Assembly: GCA_045837725.1 (NCBI GenBank)
Contig: JBEWZL010000229.1
Coordinates: forward strand, 1-29,974
Length of the DNA stretch: 29,974 nt
Source: Vermamoeba vermiformis
Taxonomy: Eukaryota; Tubulinea; Echinamoebida
Direction: 5' to 3'
Below are positions 12,656-23,900 of this stretch, one piece after another (the stretch's first letter is position 1; each line of letters begins with the position of its first letter). Both the position numbers and the translations under genes were made by a program. The notes beneath the pieces were generated by a model, which ran no database searches, was not told the origin of the DNA, and worked only from the letters and a program-made list of their open reading frames with translations.

Positions 12656-13500
12656 TTACTGGCTGAAATCCACAATAGTTAAGCGCGTTAGCTTCTCGGC
12701 TAGATCAACTTTTTTGTAGTACTTTCGTGCAGGCTTGGAGGTAAAATACAGCTCTTGTAAGCTGGTCAATTTCGTTAAGTGAATGCCTTTCACTGAATGC
12801 GATCTTTTCATTGACAAGCGAGTCAACTTGGTTAATATAGAGAGTGACTCTATTACCTCTTCAGAATTGACTTGCCAAACTTCCAACAGCTCGAGATCCG
12901 TTAAATGGGTCAACAGATCCCAAAGCTTTTCTGTTCGTGTATACTTAGTGAGGCATAAATGCCTTAATGGGAGTCTATTTAGGACCGTTGGGTTATTCTG
13001 AAAAATTTCGGTTGGCACGTTAATGTGCAAAAGTGTCAATCGTGTAAATTGCAAATGTCATCGTAAAGCGTTTGGGAAGCTGCGGTGTATAATGATAAAT
13101 TTTCCAAATTAGGCAAGTTCTTTATCGTGATGTGCTCATTCATTTGGATTCTATCATCGTTGTTAATAGTAGGGTAGATCTGCAGCACTTTCAAGTTAGT
13201 CAAGTTGGATAATCACTGTGAATCGATCTGAATCAGGCGTTTGTGTTAATAAATATAGATTGGTTAGATTCACTAAGCTATTCAATGCGTCATAACTTCT
13301 AGGATTTCCATTTTCTAAAACTTCACTGATCTTTGGATTCAATAACGTCGTCAAGTTTGATAAATGATCCAAATTAGCGCTTTCACGGGCATTCGAAACT
13401 GCCAAACTAGTTATTTTCTGAGAATTTAAATATTGAAGTCTGTTTGTTGAAGTGGGAGTGAATTCAGTTCTGAGACTTTCCAGTTCACCCAAAGATTTTT
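12656..13500 (-). pseudogene. Broken leucine-rich repeat gene
   Basis: Remnant of an LRR protein related in style to the F-box/LRR gene next door. Three reading frames in succession carry clear repeats: about 13196-13490 (ITSLAVSNAR, LSNLTTLLNP, LVNLTNLYLLTQ), about 13050-13210 (LSNLTNLKVLQIYP, LPNLENLSLYTA), and 12656-13050 (FTRLTLLHINV, LTDLELLEVWQ, LTKLTRLSMK, LTSLQELYF). The changes of frame near 13200 and 13050 have no intron-like GT-AG interval between them. No ATG opens the first frame, and an ATG near 13540 is in a different frame. The last frame ends in TAA. Either a decayed duplicate or indel errors in the assembly; the adjacent anomalous G-rich block keeps the second possibility open. 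Confidence 0.68.
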
Positions 13501-13650
13501 AACGGGTATTAGGAGACACCTTTTTGGATGGTTTTTACCATGATAAGATAATGAGTATACTATTATTGTTATAGTTAGTTTGACATTAATTTGTGGATTG
13601 TGTTCGTTAGTAATGAAACAAAGATTTATTTACAATTTCAACATCCGGTT

Positions 13651-16600
13651 TTATCGACCGTAGCTTCTCTTGCGCATATCAACGACTTTATATTTCTTCT
13701 TGCCCCAGCGGATTTTAACGTGATCGGAAGTATTGTACAAGTCACTTTCTTCGTGGTAATGAAATCCGGATCGAGGACAACGTTGGACGAATCCCAAGCC
13801 TCGATCGGTCAAGTTAAATATATTGAAACTATTATACATTATATAGTTAGTATATGAAGATACAAATAATCGAGTAAGACTTACTTTGGATTAAATTTTG
13901 GTGCAATTACAACTGCGATCGCTTCAGGGAACAAAGACTACAAAGAATAACATTAGATATGATAATAATATTAATATATAGTGCTAATTAATACGTACTT
14001 GATAACTGCATTGCGTGTGTAAATCGACGCTGCTCAAAAAGCATGACTGAGTTGGATGCGTCTAGCGAAGTTTACGCATTAGTGCCATACTTAGCAATTA
14101 TAATATAGGACTCTTATATACTTACATGTATCCACCCCAACGTTAACAAATCATTCTTCATTTGGAAATCGAAAATTTCTTCCTCGTCTGTCGTGGCGCA
14201 CGTGTCAGAAGTACCGACTTGCTTTGGGATCATCAAGCACGTGACTTGAAACACTTCATTAATTTCATCCTACATTAAGTCACATTAGCACTACTAGCCT
14301 ATGAGTATATATTATTATACTTACTAGGACACCACAAAGTATACCACACGTTTCAATGCCTCGCGAAGTGTTCGGTTCAGCGTGATCCATGAACGAATTG
14401 AACAACTCGCCGTCAACCTCCATAGGTCTCAATCCACCTAATAAATGTTAGTATAGCCCTATATTATAATGATAATAGTAGTACCTATGAGCTTTGCCGG
14501 TTTCTTTTTAATGATTTCAGGCACTTTTTCAGGTTGTTTTGGTTTGGCAGGTTCTTTGACGGGTGCCTCCGCTGTAATTTGCAAATTAGGCAAGATACCG
14601 CCCTATACTCACTATTAGTACTCAGCATATACTCAACCAACCCATCCTACCGTCTTATTGGTCTGATAAATGTTTTGGAACTGTTGTTCTTGGTACTGCA
14701 GTTGCTGCTGTTTGTTCAAGCCAAGGGTCTTCACAGCATTGGTCGCGGTCGGTAAGTTCAAGTTGTAAGGTCTAAACACGACAGGTACGCCGTAGATGAC
14801 AGGGAACGGAGACTGTGCTTGTTGAAGTTGCTGTTGTAGCTGCTGCAATTGTTGCGGGGATTGAGTACTGGGCGGCATTGGCAATGGTGCGTGTTGCGGG
14901 ACCAATTGATTCGAGGCTGTGCTTGGTAACTTCGCTGCAGGTGGTGGCAATGGTTGCATGCGTGAGGCACTCTGATTAGGCGATGAAACCGATTTCGATT
15001 GAGGCTGCGGCATTGCTTGAGGCAACGGCAAAGGTGCCTGTTTCGGCGCTGTCACTGGGCTTGACACGACTTTAGCCGCGGTCGTGCCACTCTTATTGCC
15101 ATTGCTGCCGTGACTGTGCGCGTGATCGTGACCGCTGTGATCATGCGGGTGTTGCTGGACACCGTAAAGTTGTTGCATCAATTGGTAGTACTGCACGTAT
15201 TGCTGTTGCAGTCGTTGTTGTTCCGTGACTTGTTGCTGCAACAACTCAATTTGCTGTTTTTGTTGCTCTAGCTGCATTTGAATTTCTTTCGGCACAGCGT
15301 TTGACGTGTCATTGCTCGACTTTAGTGACTTGGTCCTGTGCTTATCTTTGGACTTGGGCTTCTTCTCTTTCTTGTCTTTGTTCTCGACGGCCTTGGGCAG
15401 CACGGGCATGGCAGCTTCTTCAACACGAGGGAAGTTATAGAGACTCGGGTTATTGTCTTTAACGAGGTTCGATAAGTTGTTGCCAATAGCAGTCTTGTTG
15501 TCATTCTTAGCCTAATAAATAAACGGTTAGTAAAATTGACTACATGAAAGGGTATTTGTTAGCCTTACCTCAGTGAGTGCTGAAGGAATGGACTTTGGTG
15601 CGCTTTTGGACTCTTCAATAAAGTTCTTCAGTTCCGAGAAAACTTCAGTGCCTTTGCTCGTGTCTTCCATTGGCGGGGCTGAAGGTTGTGCGCCCAACAT
15701 CAACTCGAGCTGTTGACTGTCAGCCTTTGCTTTGGCCGCTGCTAACAACTGCTCTTTGTCGTCTTTGACGACTGGCGCAGGCTGTTGCGAGGCAGTTTTT
15801 TGAACGACGGGAATGGCTTGCTGATTGACAGGTGTCAAAGGGTTGACTGTCGGTGTTTTCACGGTCGGTGGAGTGACATTTTTGACAGGTGCTGGTGCGG
15901 GTGTTGTGACAGCTGCTTTTTGTTCTTGTTTCTTTTCTTCGACCATCTTCACTAATGAATCGTAACTAGGCGGCGGGCCAAGTTTTTCTTGCTTGTTGTC
16001 TTTGACAATTTCCTTTTTAGGACGTACTGCCACCATTGAATCTCCATTCGCCTGCGTGGTAGCCTTTGGCGGACTTTTATCGCGCTTTTCGTTGCCGTTA
16101 TTTACATGCGCGAATACGTCCACGAAAGTACTGTCAAATGATTGTGGCAAAAATTCTATCGGCTCGGAGGGCTTTGGCACTGGCACGATTTTGCCGCTGT
16201 ATATTGTGTCGTTCATTTGCTTATCAAACATGGCAAGTTGTTGCACCATCAGCTCTTCATTAAGCAATTGAACATTAGCCTCGGGGTTATTATGTTGTTC
16301 GATATGTCCATTTGCGGTGCTATTCTTCTCGTGAGTCAGATCCGATGTCGGAATTTTCACTTCTTCGATGATTAATTGCTCTGGTGCTGGAGGTCTGAAA
16401 AGAATTGAATTCGTGAAATCTTCCAATGACAAGTTCACGCCGTGGTCTTCTTTCTTATTACTATTCTTGTTGTCATATATAATGCCTTCCATCAAACTAT
16501 TCGTGCTCCAAGTGGCGCTGGCTAACGCATCCACGTCCAACCCGTTATTTGCATTAGTGTTATTGCTATTTATAAGTGAGGATAATCCGCTGCTCGGCGC

Positions 16601-17708
16601 TGATTTTTCCGCCGGGTTGCCATTGCTATTGTTGTTATTTATAGCCGGCTGAAGTCTTTTGAACTTTGACAATAACTCGTCTTGTTCTTTGTCAATTATA
16701 ATTGGTGCGTTGTCATTATGATACGCGCTGTGGTCTTCGTTTAAATAATCCAGTAAATCCTGCAAATGAAAATGATTGGTCAGATTATTAGTCACGTGAC
16801 TACCAACAAATGAAAAATAAAGTTTTTTTTATCCGTACATCATCAGAGCTCTCTTCTTTTTTGGCCTTTGCAAGTTCCGCCTCTTCTTTTTCGCGTTGTA
16901 ATCGTGCTTTTAATTCTTCGGCCTGTAGAATTGTAAAATGGTCAGATCTGGTTTGGATCGAAGACACAAATGTCATTTTACGGAAATTTAAATTTGCATT
17001 AAATTTGAATATGGTCGAATAATCCTAATATATTTAATTTATATGACTTACTTCTCGTTTTTTTGCCTCTTCTAATTGTCTTTTGCGTTGCTCTTCGGCT
17101 TCAATTTGTTTGTAAAGTTTTACTAACTCTCCTTTAATCGTAGCCAATTCATCTAACGCTGTTGCGCATTTCTAAATACAGTATAAATTATTTGCATATA
17201 AAATTAAATTTTGAAGGGACTTACAGCCCGAATTTGTGTTCGCAGCTCTTCAAATTCTCCTGATGAATATGCTTTATGCTTAGGAATTCGCTCCGTTACA
17301 AATCTAAAATTATTACGTTATTAAATGATTTTAAAATACCTGGTTAATAATTTGAATAAGCGAATCCGTAAATTAATTTTCTCGCAATTTTGAAAATAGA
17401 ACGTATGAGGTCTTAATAGGAAATTCTACGATACAATATTATAAAATAATCATATTAGTACTTACACGGCGAACCGCATATAAAATATGTAAGCCTTCTC
17501 GAGATCACCGTCGTGCTGAAAGATCTCAGCCTAAAATAATTTAACGCACAAATTAAGGACATGAACTATTAATATAGAGATTTTTATACGATAATACCTG
17601 ATTATAAAGATTTTGGGATGAGTTGAAATACGTCTTCAAAGATGTATTGTTTTCAACTTTTGGAAGCTGTTGTGCTAGCTTATTTAGGGTCTCCAACCGT
17701 TTCGCCAT
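13651..17708 (-). CDS. AMSH-type JAMM deubiquitinase (STAMBP family)
   Basis: Zinc metalloprotease that removes K63-linked ubiquitin chains at ESCRT-decorated endosomes. The start at 17708 (MAKRLETLNKL) opens an AMSH/USP8-type MIT-like helical domain (YFNSSQNLYNQ, DGDLEKAYIFYMRF, FVTERIPKHKAY), then a charged coiled coil (EEQRKRQLEEAKKRE). A very long disordered stretch follows (about 16795-14550) with Asn, Pro, Lys and Gln runs, a PPSY motif, a PSAP motif and a His/Asp-rich patch. The C-terminal MPN+ domain is complete: NTSRGIETCGILCG, then LLTLGWIHTHPTQ and SCFLSSVDLHTQCSY, giving the HxHPx7SxxD metal site, and ends KRSYGR. About ten or more short introns. I estimate about 1,050-1,100 residues against roughly 420 for human AMSH, the excess being the middle. 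One donor near 14620 appears to be GTTGAG rather than GTAAG. Confidence 0.92.
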
Positions 17709-18649
17709 TATACATAAGTTTAATAATTATATATGACACTATTTACAAAGGTCTATTGTGCGCTATAATACAAATTAACATGAAAAAGATCTAACCACCG
17801 AAAATTAAACGTCAGACAACCTCATACGAATCGGTACGCTATTCATACAAAGATTACTAGGCACGATCTATTCGATTAGCATCGGATGGATTGCCGCAAC
17901 AACCAGCCTTCTTTTGCCTTGTTCGTACAGCTGGTCATAATCGCCTTTGTATCGGACAAGCTTTGCCACGAACACCTTTTACCTCTCTCGTGGGATGCTT
18001 CATTTGATTTGGATTGAAAATAACGTAATCCCATCCAACTAAGCGTCGGGTTCTCTCCGAGTTTGGCTCAATGAACTGGCGGCCTTAGTAGTGCTCGAGC
18101 CCTCAATCCATTAACGTTACTATCTTCTAGCGGACAAATTCCCGGTAAATTCTACGTCTGAAAGTCCAAAGATATGATCCAATCCAAATTGTCGCGTGAT
18201 CTATTTTAGAATCAAAATCGGGTAGACTTATTCTAGCACGTAATCAGTGTCTATAGGCCCCTATCCGCCCATTAAGAAGAAGGGTGCAATCAGATCATAA
18301 CAGAAATGGTTTCCTGCAAGACTACATACCGCGGCTGTTCGTTGAGCATCCGATCCTCGTCAAGTTCAAGCTTGAAAAAGCGGTTAAGTATAAATAAATT
18401 TATCTCGCTTTAACAATAGTTACGGGCCGCTATTTTCGAAATTCTGTTTGTTGTTTTTCGAAAAGACGCGCAAACAGAGATCTAAATAAGGAAGCTAACA
18501 AGGTCTGAAACTTTGAATTTACAGTTTAAGACCTACTACAAGATAAATATCTCCGTTCTGATTAAGTAAAGATAGAATAGCAATGATTTGATTATCCAAT
18601 AGTGCCGCTAATTACCAAAAGCGATTGATATTGCGTTCGAACAGGACTT
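17709..18649. other. Gap upstream of the AMSH-like gene
   Basis: About 940 bases between the AMSH-like start and the end of the upstream gene, both on the minus strand. The AMSH-like promoter should lie in its left part. No reading frame longer than background, no repeat and no RNA gene recognised; base composition is less AT-rich than the introns, so an untranslated exon or a noncoding RNA cannot be excluded. Confidence 0.45.
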
Positions 18650-20245
18650 TTAGACCATCTGTTTAAGACCGGAATCGAACGGGTATTGCAGTATTGAGGA
18701 TGATTAAAAGCATGGTGATAATGGAAATCGTAATAGAATTGTTTTTTGAAGTACTCTTTATAAAATCACTTACAATTTCGAACGCGTGTCGTTTGAATAA
18801 ACAACAATGTGCCATTTTCGGAGCCGCTTTCCTAATATGGACGTGACCATTCGTCTGAAACTCTAAAAAAAACAAATCACCGCACCTCTTGGTGCAACTA
18901 TCTTCCGTAACTTCGATCCGAATACGCCAAATCCGCTCAGTTGGAATTCCAGCCTATAAAACAATTATTAGTAAAGATAATAATGCTAATATATGGATGA
19001 CTTACATGAATCAAGCACCAACGGCGCGAACTCGAGCGATCCAAGGCTGCCTCCACCATTTGATTCGTTTTCTTTGGCGGTTTATTGTTTAAATAATTAC
19101 AATTAGGCGTACATGACTCGGGGTCACTTCTTCCTTCATAAATAAAACTTCGGATAATCTTGGGATCGAATCCAGATTGAGTCCAAAACTGTTGACTATG
19201 TACATCGATTAGTGTCAAAAATCTCGCGGTATGTCCTCTATGAAAACATGATAGTGCAGCTTTGCTTCTTTTGAGTGCTCTTCCTCCATTGCTTAACGTA
19301 GATCGGAAACAACGCTGATGCAACTACGTTATTTGACAAGTTGTCCGAGAGCGTTAACGATAAGGTGTAGCTGGATACTGCGTGATGCTTGCAGCAGCAC
19401 ATATACTTCATATTGACCTTGAAAGAGCCATTTTCCACTTTGATCAAGTTATTGTTTTTAACCAAAACTATTCTGCCTTTGATGTGAGGGTTGGCTTTGA
19501 AGTACATTCGATTTTCAAAATATTCTCGGCACGATGAGCATTGGAATAGCTCTTGTCGATTCACATCCAAAACTCTGCATGTAAGCGTGAGCGCGTGTTC
19601 TCCCTTATCCGGTGTCTTCTTGAAAATCTTTGCATTGCCAGCGTATCCTACAGTGTCCTCGATGAATATTCTGTAGCCGTCATAGTTGCTCATGCCGTCT
19701 GTAAGCGGGAGCTGGCATTCTACCAAGTGGAAGAGATTGCGATACATGATCGCAGGTTGGGCGACCGAAGAAAGTTGAGATACTGACCCCATAGGCATAG
19801 CAGGAATATTAGGTGATGTCGATTGTTGAGGTGGCGAGAACGAAGACTTGGGACTTGGATTGAGGATTGTAAGCTCTTGAGGAGGAGAGATGACAGGGCT
19901 GAAATGATTGAGAGCGTAAGGGTCCAATTGCCATGGGAGGCGTGCAGGCATGGGTGCAGGAATTGCTTGCGGCATTAATATGCCAAAGTGTTGCGGTGGT
20001 GTTGTAGGGGACGGATTGCTTCCGGGTAAGATCATCATCGGCGACAAAGAAGGAGACAACGAATTGTTTTCGTCGCTCTTCGCAAGCATTGGCTCCTTCT
20101 TCACTTGGAAGGGCATTGACCGCTGCATGGTCAAGCCAGGAGACGTCGAGGCAAGCGGGCTATTTTTCTCTGAAGGATTTGTCAAATCCAAAAGATCATT
20201 GTCATTGGGAGTAAAAGAATATTGACTGAAGGTAAATGGTTCCAT
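18650..20245 (-). CDS. Spt23/Mga2-like transcription factor
   Basis: Probable nuclear transcription factor. The first exon (start 20245) has a Ser/Pro-rich acidic activation-type region of about 165 residues (LLDLTNPSEKNSPL, many SPSLSP and PPQ runs). It continues into a domain like the Ig-fold DNA-binding domain of fungal Spt23/Mga2: FQCSSCREYFENRMYF, then GRIVLVKNNNLIKVENG, VNMKYMCCCKHH and a segment ending ALFPIYVKQWRKSTQ. The fungal counterpart reads C-x-x-C, RI, VRxxCYCRHH, PIxITDDHKS. Downstream exons 19006-19195, 18774-18953 and a short last exon ending at 18650 carry FWTQSGFDPKIIRSFIYEG and KMAHCCLFKRHAFE, which I do not recognise. The join between exon 1 and 2 is uncertain: a 52-base intron 19196-19247 (weak GTTTTC donor) or a 109-base one 19189-19297 both keep frame. 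Predicted length is about 450 residues. I see no ankyrin repeats or membrane anchor, unlike fungal Spt23/Mga2. Confidence 0.66.
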
Positions 20246-20971
20246 GATTGCGCTTTAGCCCATAAATAATAAACAAGAGGTGGTGAGTTGTTTTCACCGG
20301 TCAAGCAAGAACAAAAATTGACAAAAAACTCGTGCAATTTTTCGGTTTTATACGCGGAGCCCAGAAAAATCCCAGGGCGAGAAATTTATTACATAAATGG
20401 TGAACCCGGTCTGAAAGTCTAACGTGGGCCTACAAAACATTGCGAATCTTTCTCCATCATTTCGCAACTTCGGAAGTGTTGGTTGCTGATTCAGATCGTG
20501 CTCTCACTGGTCATAACAAAAATCAAATTGTTTATCACTTAAATTCACGTCATTTATGTTCACTAATTAGTTATTATTAATGCAAGCTATTAAATGAAGG
20601 CTAGAAAGCAATTCCGACGCGAATTTGATAAATTTTATGAGTGATCCGAAAGTTCGCTAACGTCATCAATCTTCTTGATGCAGAATGCGTTTCGCTAATG
20701 CCCCTATGTAGGCATTGTGGTCACTGATAGGCTGGCAACGATCATACAAATGAATTGTATTTTTATGAAATTTATTTTTTATCTCGCTTCGTGATACGCC
20801 GTCCAAAATTTCTAAAATAATACACTCCTTAGCGGCGAACAGAACAACTTAGAACCTTGGAGACTTAACAGCAAGCAGTGTAGATATTTGCCATTTTATG
20901 ATTTATTGACTACTGTGAGCAAACGACAAAGAGCGGTCCACGTTAATCTCACATCCAACAGTAGTTCAAAA
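20246..20971. promoter_or_regulatory. Divergent promoter, Spt23-like TF / Grx-RapGAP fusion
   Basis: About 725 bases between two divergent start codons. No coding sequence is convincing. A frame open upstream of the fusion gene's Met (from about 20888) begins without ATG, so I treat it as leader. No specific element identified. Confidence 0.5.
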
Positions 20972-23900
20972 ATGGGCAGAATAATTATTTACACGACAAC
21001 TGGATGCCCATTCAGCTTAAAAGTGAAGAATATATTCGAAAAGAAGAATGTCCAGTTTACAGAAATCAATTTGACCGAGTTTCCAACGGTCGTCGATGAG
21101 CTTGCCGATTGGGCTAAAGGCAAACGCTGTATTCCTCAAGTATTTTTCGAGGATGAGTTCATAGGCGTATGTATTAAATTTATGCATGATTTTTAATTCG
21201 ATTATTTTGTAAATTTATTTTTGTTAACTGATGTTGTTCCGGTTTGAAGGGCCTCGATGAGCTCCAAACGCTACAGAATAACGGCAGATTGGATGATTTG
21301 CTTAAAAAGCTTCAAGACACACCGAATGGTCACAGCAGAGCTCTTCCAAAGTCTCGCCGAAAGACCCTGGCGCCGTGGAAAAATTTGAAGCTTGATCCTG
21401 TTCTCGAAGATGTAAAATCGGCATTGTATACTTTCGTTTAAATTTGCTGATCATATTTCCAGGTTTTCAAAAGGCTTCGGGACAAGAACAACGGACTGGA
21501 ATTGAAGAATCGGTTTCAAAATAGCCACACTTTTAAAGGTACGATCGGCGAGTATCTTTGAGAATTTTCGTTACAAATGCCAACATTTTATTATACGCCA
21601 CAGGCTCTGCATTAATTAAATGGTTGACTGTCAATAATAAATCAACGGAGGACGAAGCATTACGGATGGCCGAAAAATTACGCACGAAGGGTTATTTTTA
21701 CCGGATCAAGGAAGACAAGCCCGTCGCAAATGATTCTTCATTATTCAGATTTTATGTAAGTATAATAATATTCTCACATTTATTCGGGATTTTTCCTTTT
21801 TTATGCCGATATCGATTCATGATTTAATTTTCAAATTCAAAAGGCTGACGATAACCCCGATGTTTTAAACGGACGAATGGTTTATACGGGCGACTCTAGA
21901 AGTGCTCTAGATATCGCTTTGTATTTGCAGGACACAATCAACACGATTTATGAAGGCCACATGAATTTGGACGATGGAAATGTCGACTACGAGAAAATTA
22001 AGAAATTGAAGGAATATACAGTATTTTGCGACAACACTATAGAGTTACATAAGGTACAGTTTTGGAAACGGTTAAAAATTTTTGGTTTTGTGAATCTACT
22101 TTCGGATCTTCATCCGCAAGGAAAATCTAACTCCATTTTTGCATAGGTCGATATATCGGGGCTGAAGACTAAGGAGGCAATTTTATTTTACTTGGCAATG
22201 TACAAAGTATTGCTGTTACACGGAGAGATTGTTTTGGGCTACAAACCGAAATCAAAAGCAGATAAGGCGAAATTATATTCACAATACAGCTATAATATTG
22301 GTGGTCAAAATTACACGTTGGAAGCCATTGAAGCCATTCTTCGTGGCAAGCCCAAGTCTTCGAGCGGTTCAGATCAAATTAGAAAAATGCTGTCAAGAAA
22401 AGAAATGGCAAGAGTCTCAGGTTTATCCAAAGCAGACCCAAGGTAAATATTTTTCGGCATAATTTCTGCTTTGTAGCAAATGCCTAACATTTTTTCGGTA
22501 GAATTCATTTTGCGATGATTTCTTGCGACAAGTTCTCGCAGCCAATCCGATTTTTGGACTCAAAAAATATGGATTCGGCGCTGCAATGGGCTACAGAGCT
22601 ATTTTGTGCCGATATCGAAGTCAGTTTCCGCAACAAATCGGTGAACTTGCCGTTGTTGTTCAAAGATTACCGCGCTGACTTTGGCAAGACCAACAAAGAG
22701 CTCCTAAACTGGGTTGTCATGTTCCTTCCTGACAACAAAGAAGAGAAGGTCAGACAACTTTTGGCAACGTGCCCCGAAGAAGCCATCACGGTCAATTTCA
22801 GGTATGATTTTAGTCACGGTAATGCGTTGACTTCTAATGTTTGCCTTCTTAGAAAACGAGGCTGGGAGGTCGATAGAATATTCGGTGATTTGGAGGAAAA
22901 CGAAGATGAGGAGGTCAAGATTAATCAACGAAACACCGCTGACAGCGATGACTTGAACGCTGGCAAAGGTGACAACCAAGAGCCCGTTGACGAAGGTAAT
23001 TAGCAGCACCTATATATCGCTTAAGAGTCTATACTAATTGTTGTAGATGACGACGCCTATTTCAACTACGAGCCCGTCTCCAAAGAATTGCTCGACAAGT
23101 TCAACGAGGTATTTTCGACTAATGCCACGACACTCGAACTAAAGGACTCGGGACTGAAATACTTGCCTAAAGAACTCGGCAAGGGGTACGTTGATATAAT
23201 ACTATTGATGGCCTTGATAAGTCTCTAATGTCCATTCTTTAATAGCAAAAAGATGGATGCCTGCAAAAAAGTCGTCATCACTGACAATCAGTTGACGATG
23301 TTGCCGCGTTGGTTTGCAGTCACTTTTACCAACTTGACCATTCTCTACATCAACGGCAACAAGCTGCGAACAGTCCCTGCTAACTTGGCCGACATCAAGC
23401 AACTGGAAACTGTTGATCTATCGAACAATCTTATCTCTTTGATTCCGAACCGTTTCTGCACCTTGCGCAATCTTCGTGCGCTGAACTTGAGTGGCAACAA
23501 CTTGGAGTTCTTGCCGGTCGGTTTCGCACAATTGCGACAACTTGAAGAATTGCTCTTGGCTCACAATCAATTGGGCGAGCTCCGCGACAACTTCGGAGAG
23601 TTGAGCAAGTTGGAAATCCTCGATATCTCGCACAACAGACTTACAGTCCTTCCTGACTCTATTGCGAACTTCAAGCGATTAGAAGAGTTTAACTTGCGAG
23701 GTAACAGATTGAAGGAACTTCCTGCGACCATCGAACAGTTGGCTAGCTTGGTGCTCTTGGACTTGTCACACAACGACATTAAGGAGCTGCCTAATGAGCT
23801 GGGCGGCATGGCCAGTTTGACCGAGTTGTACTTGGCCAACAACAAGATCAAGAAGCTCTCTAAGGGCTTCTGCGATCTCAACTGCTCAGTGATCGATTTG

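Noticed and set aside
18655-18725. tRNA gene on the minus strand (GTTCGATTCC resembles a B box)
   Set aside because: The T stem has a mismatch, no complementary 5' acceptor arm (GTTTAAG) is found within tRNA distance, and no A box is present.
18663-18875. Read-through C-terminus of the TF with a hydrophobic stretch (a possible membrane anchor as in Spt23)
   Set aside because: The hydrophobic residues follow a strong GTAAGTG donor and an AT-rich intron-like sequence, so I prefer splicing; a retained-intron isoform remains possible.
22996-23046. Gene boundary between a Grx-DEP-DUF547 gene and an LRR-RapGAP gene
   Set aside because: Only 51 bases, with donor, branch-like motif and acceptor and a matching phase, leave no room for a terminator and promoter; transcript data could still overturn this.
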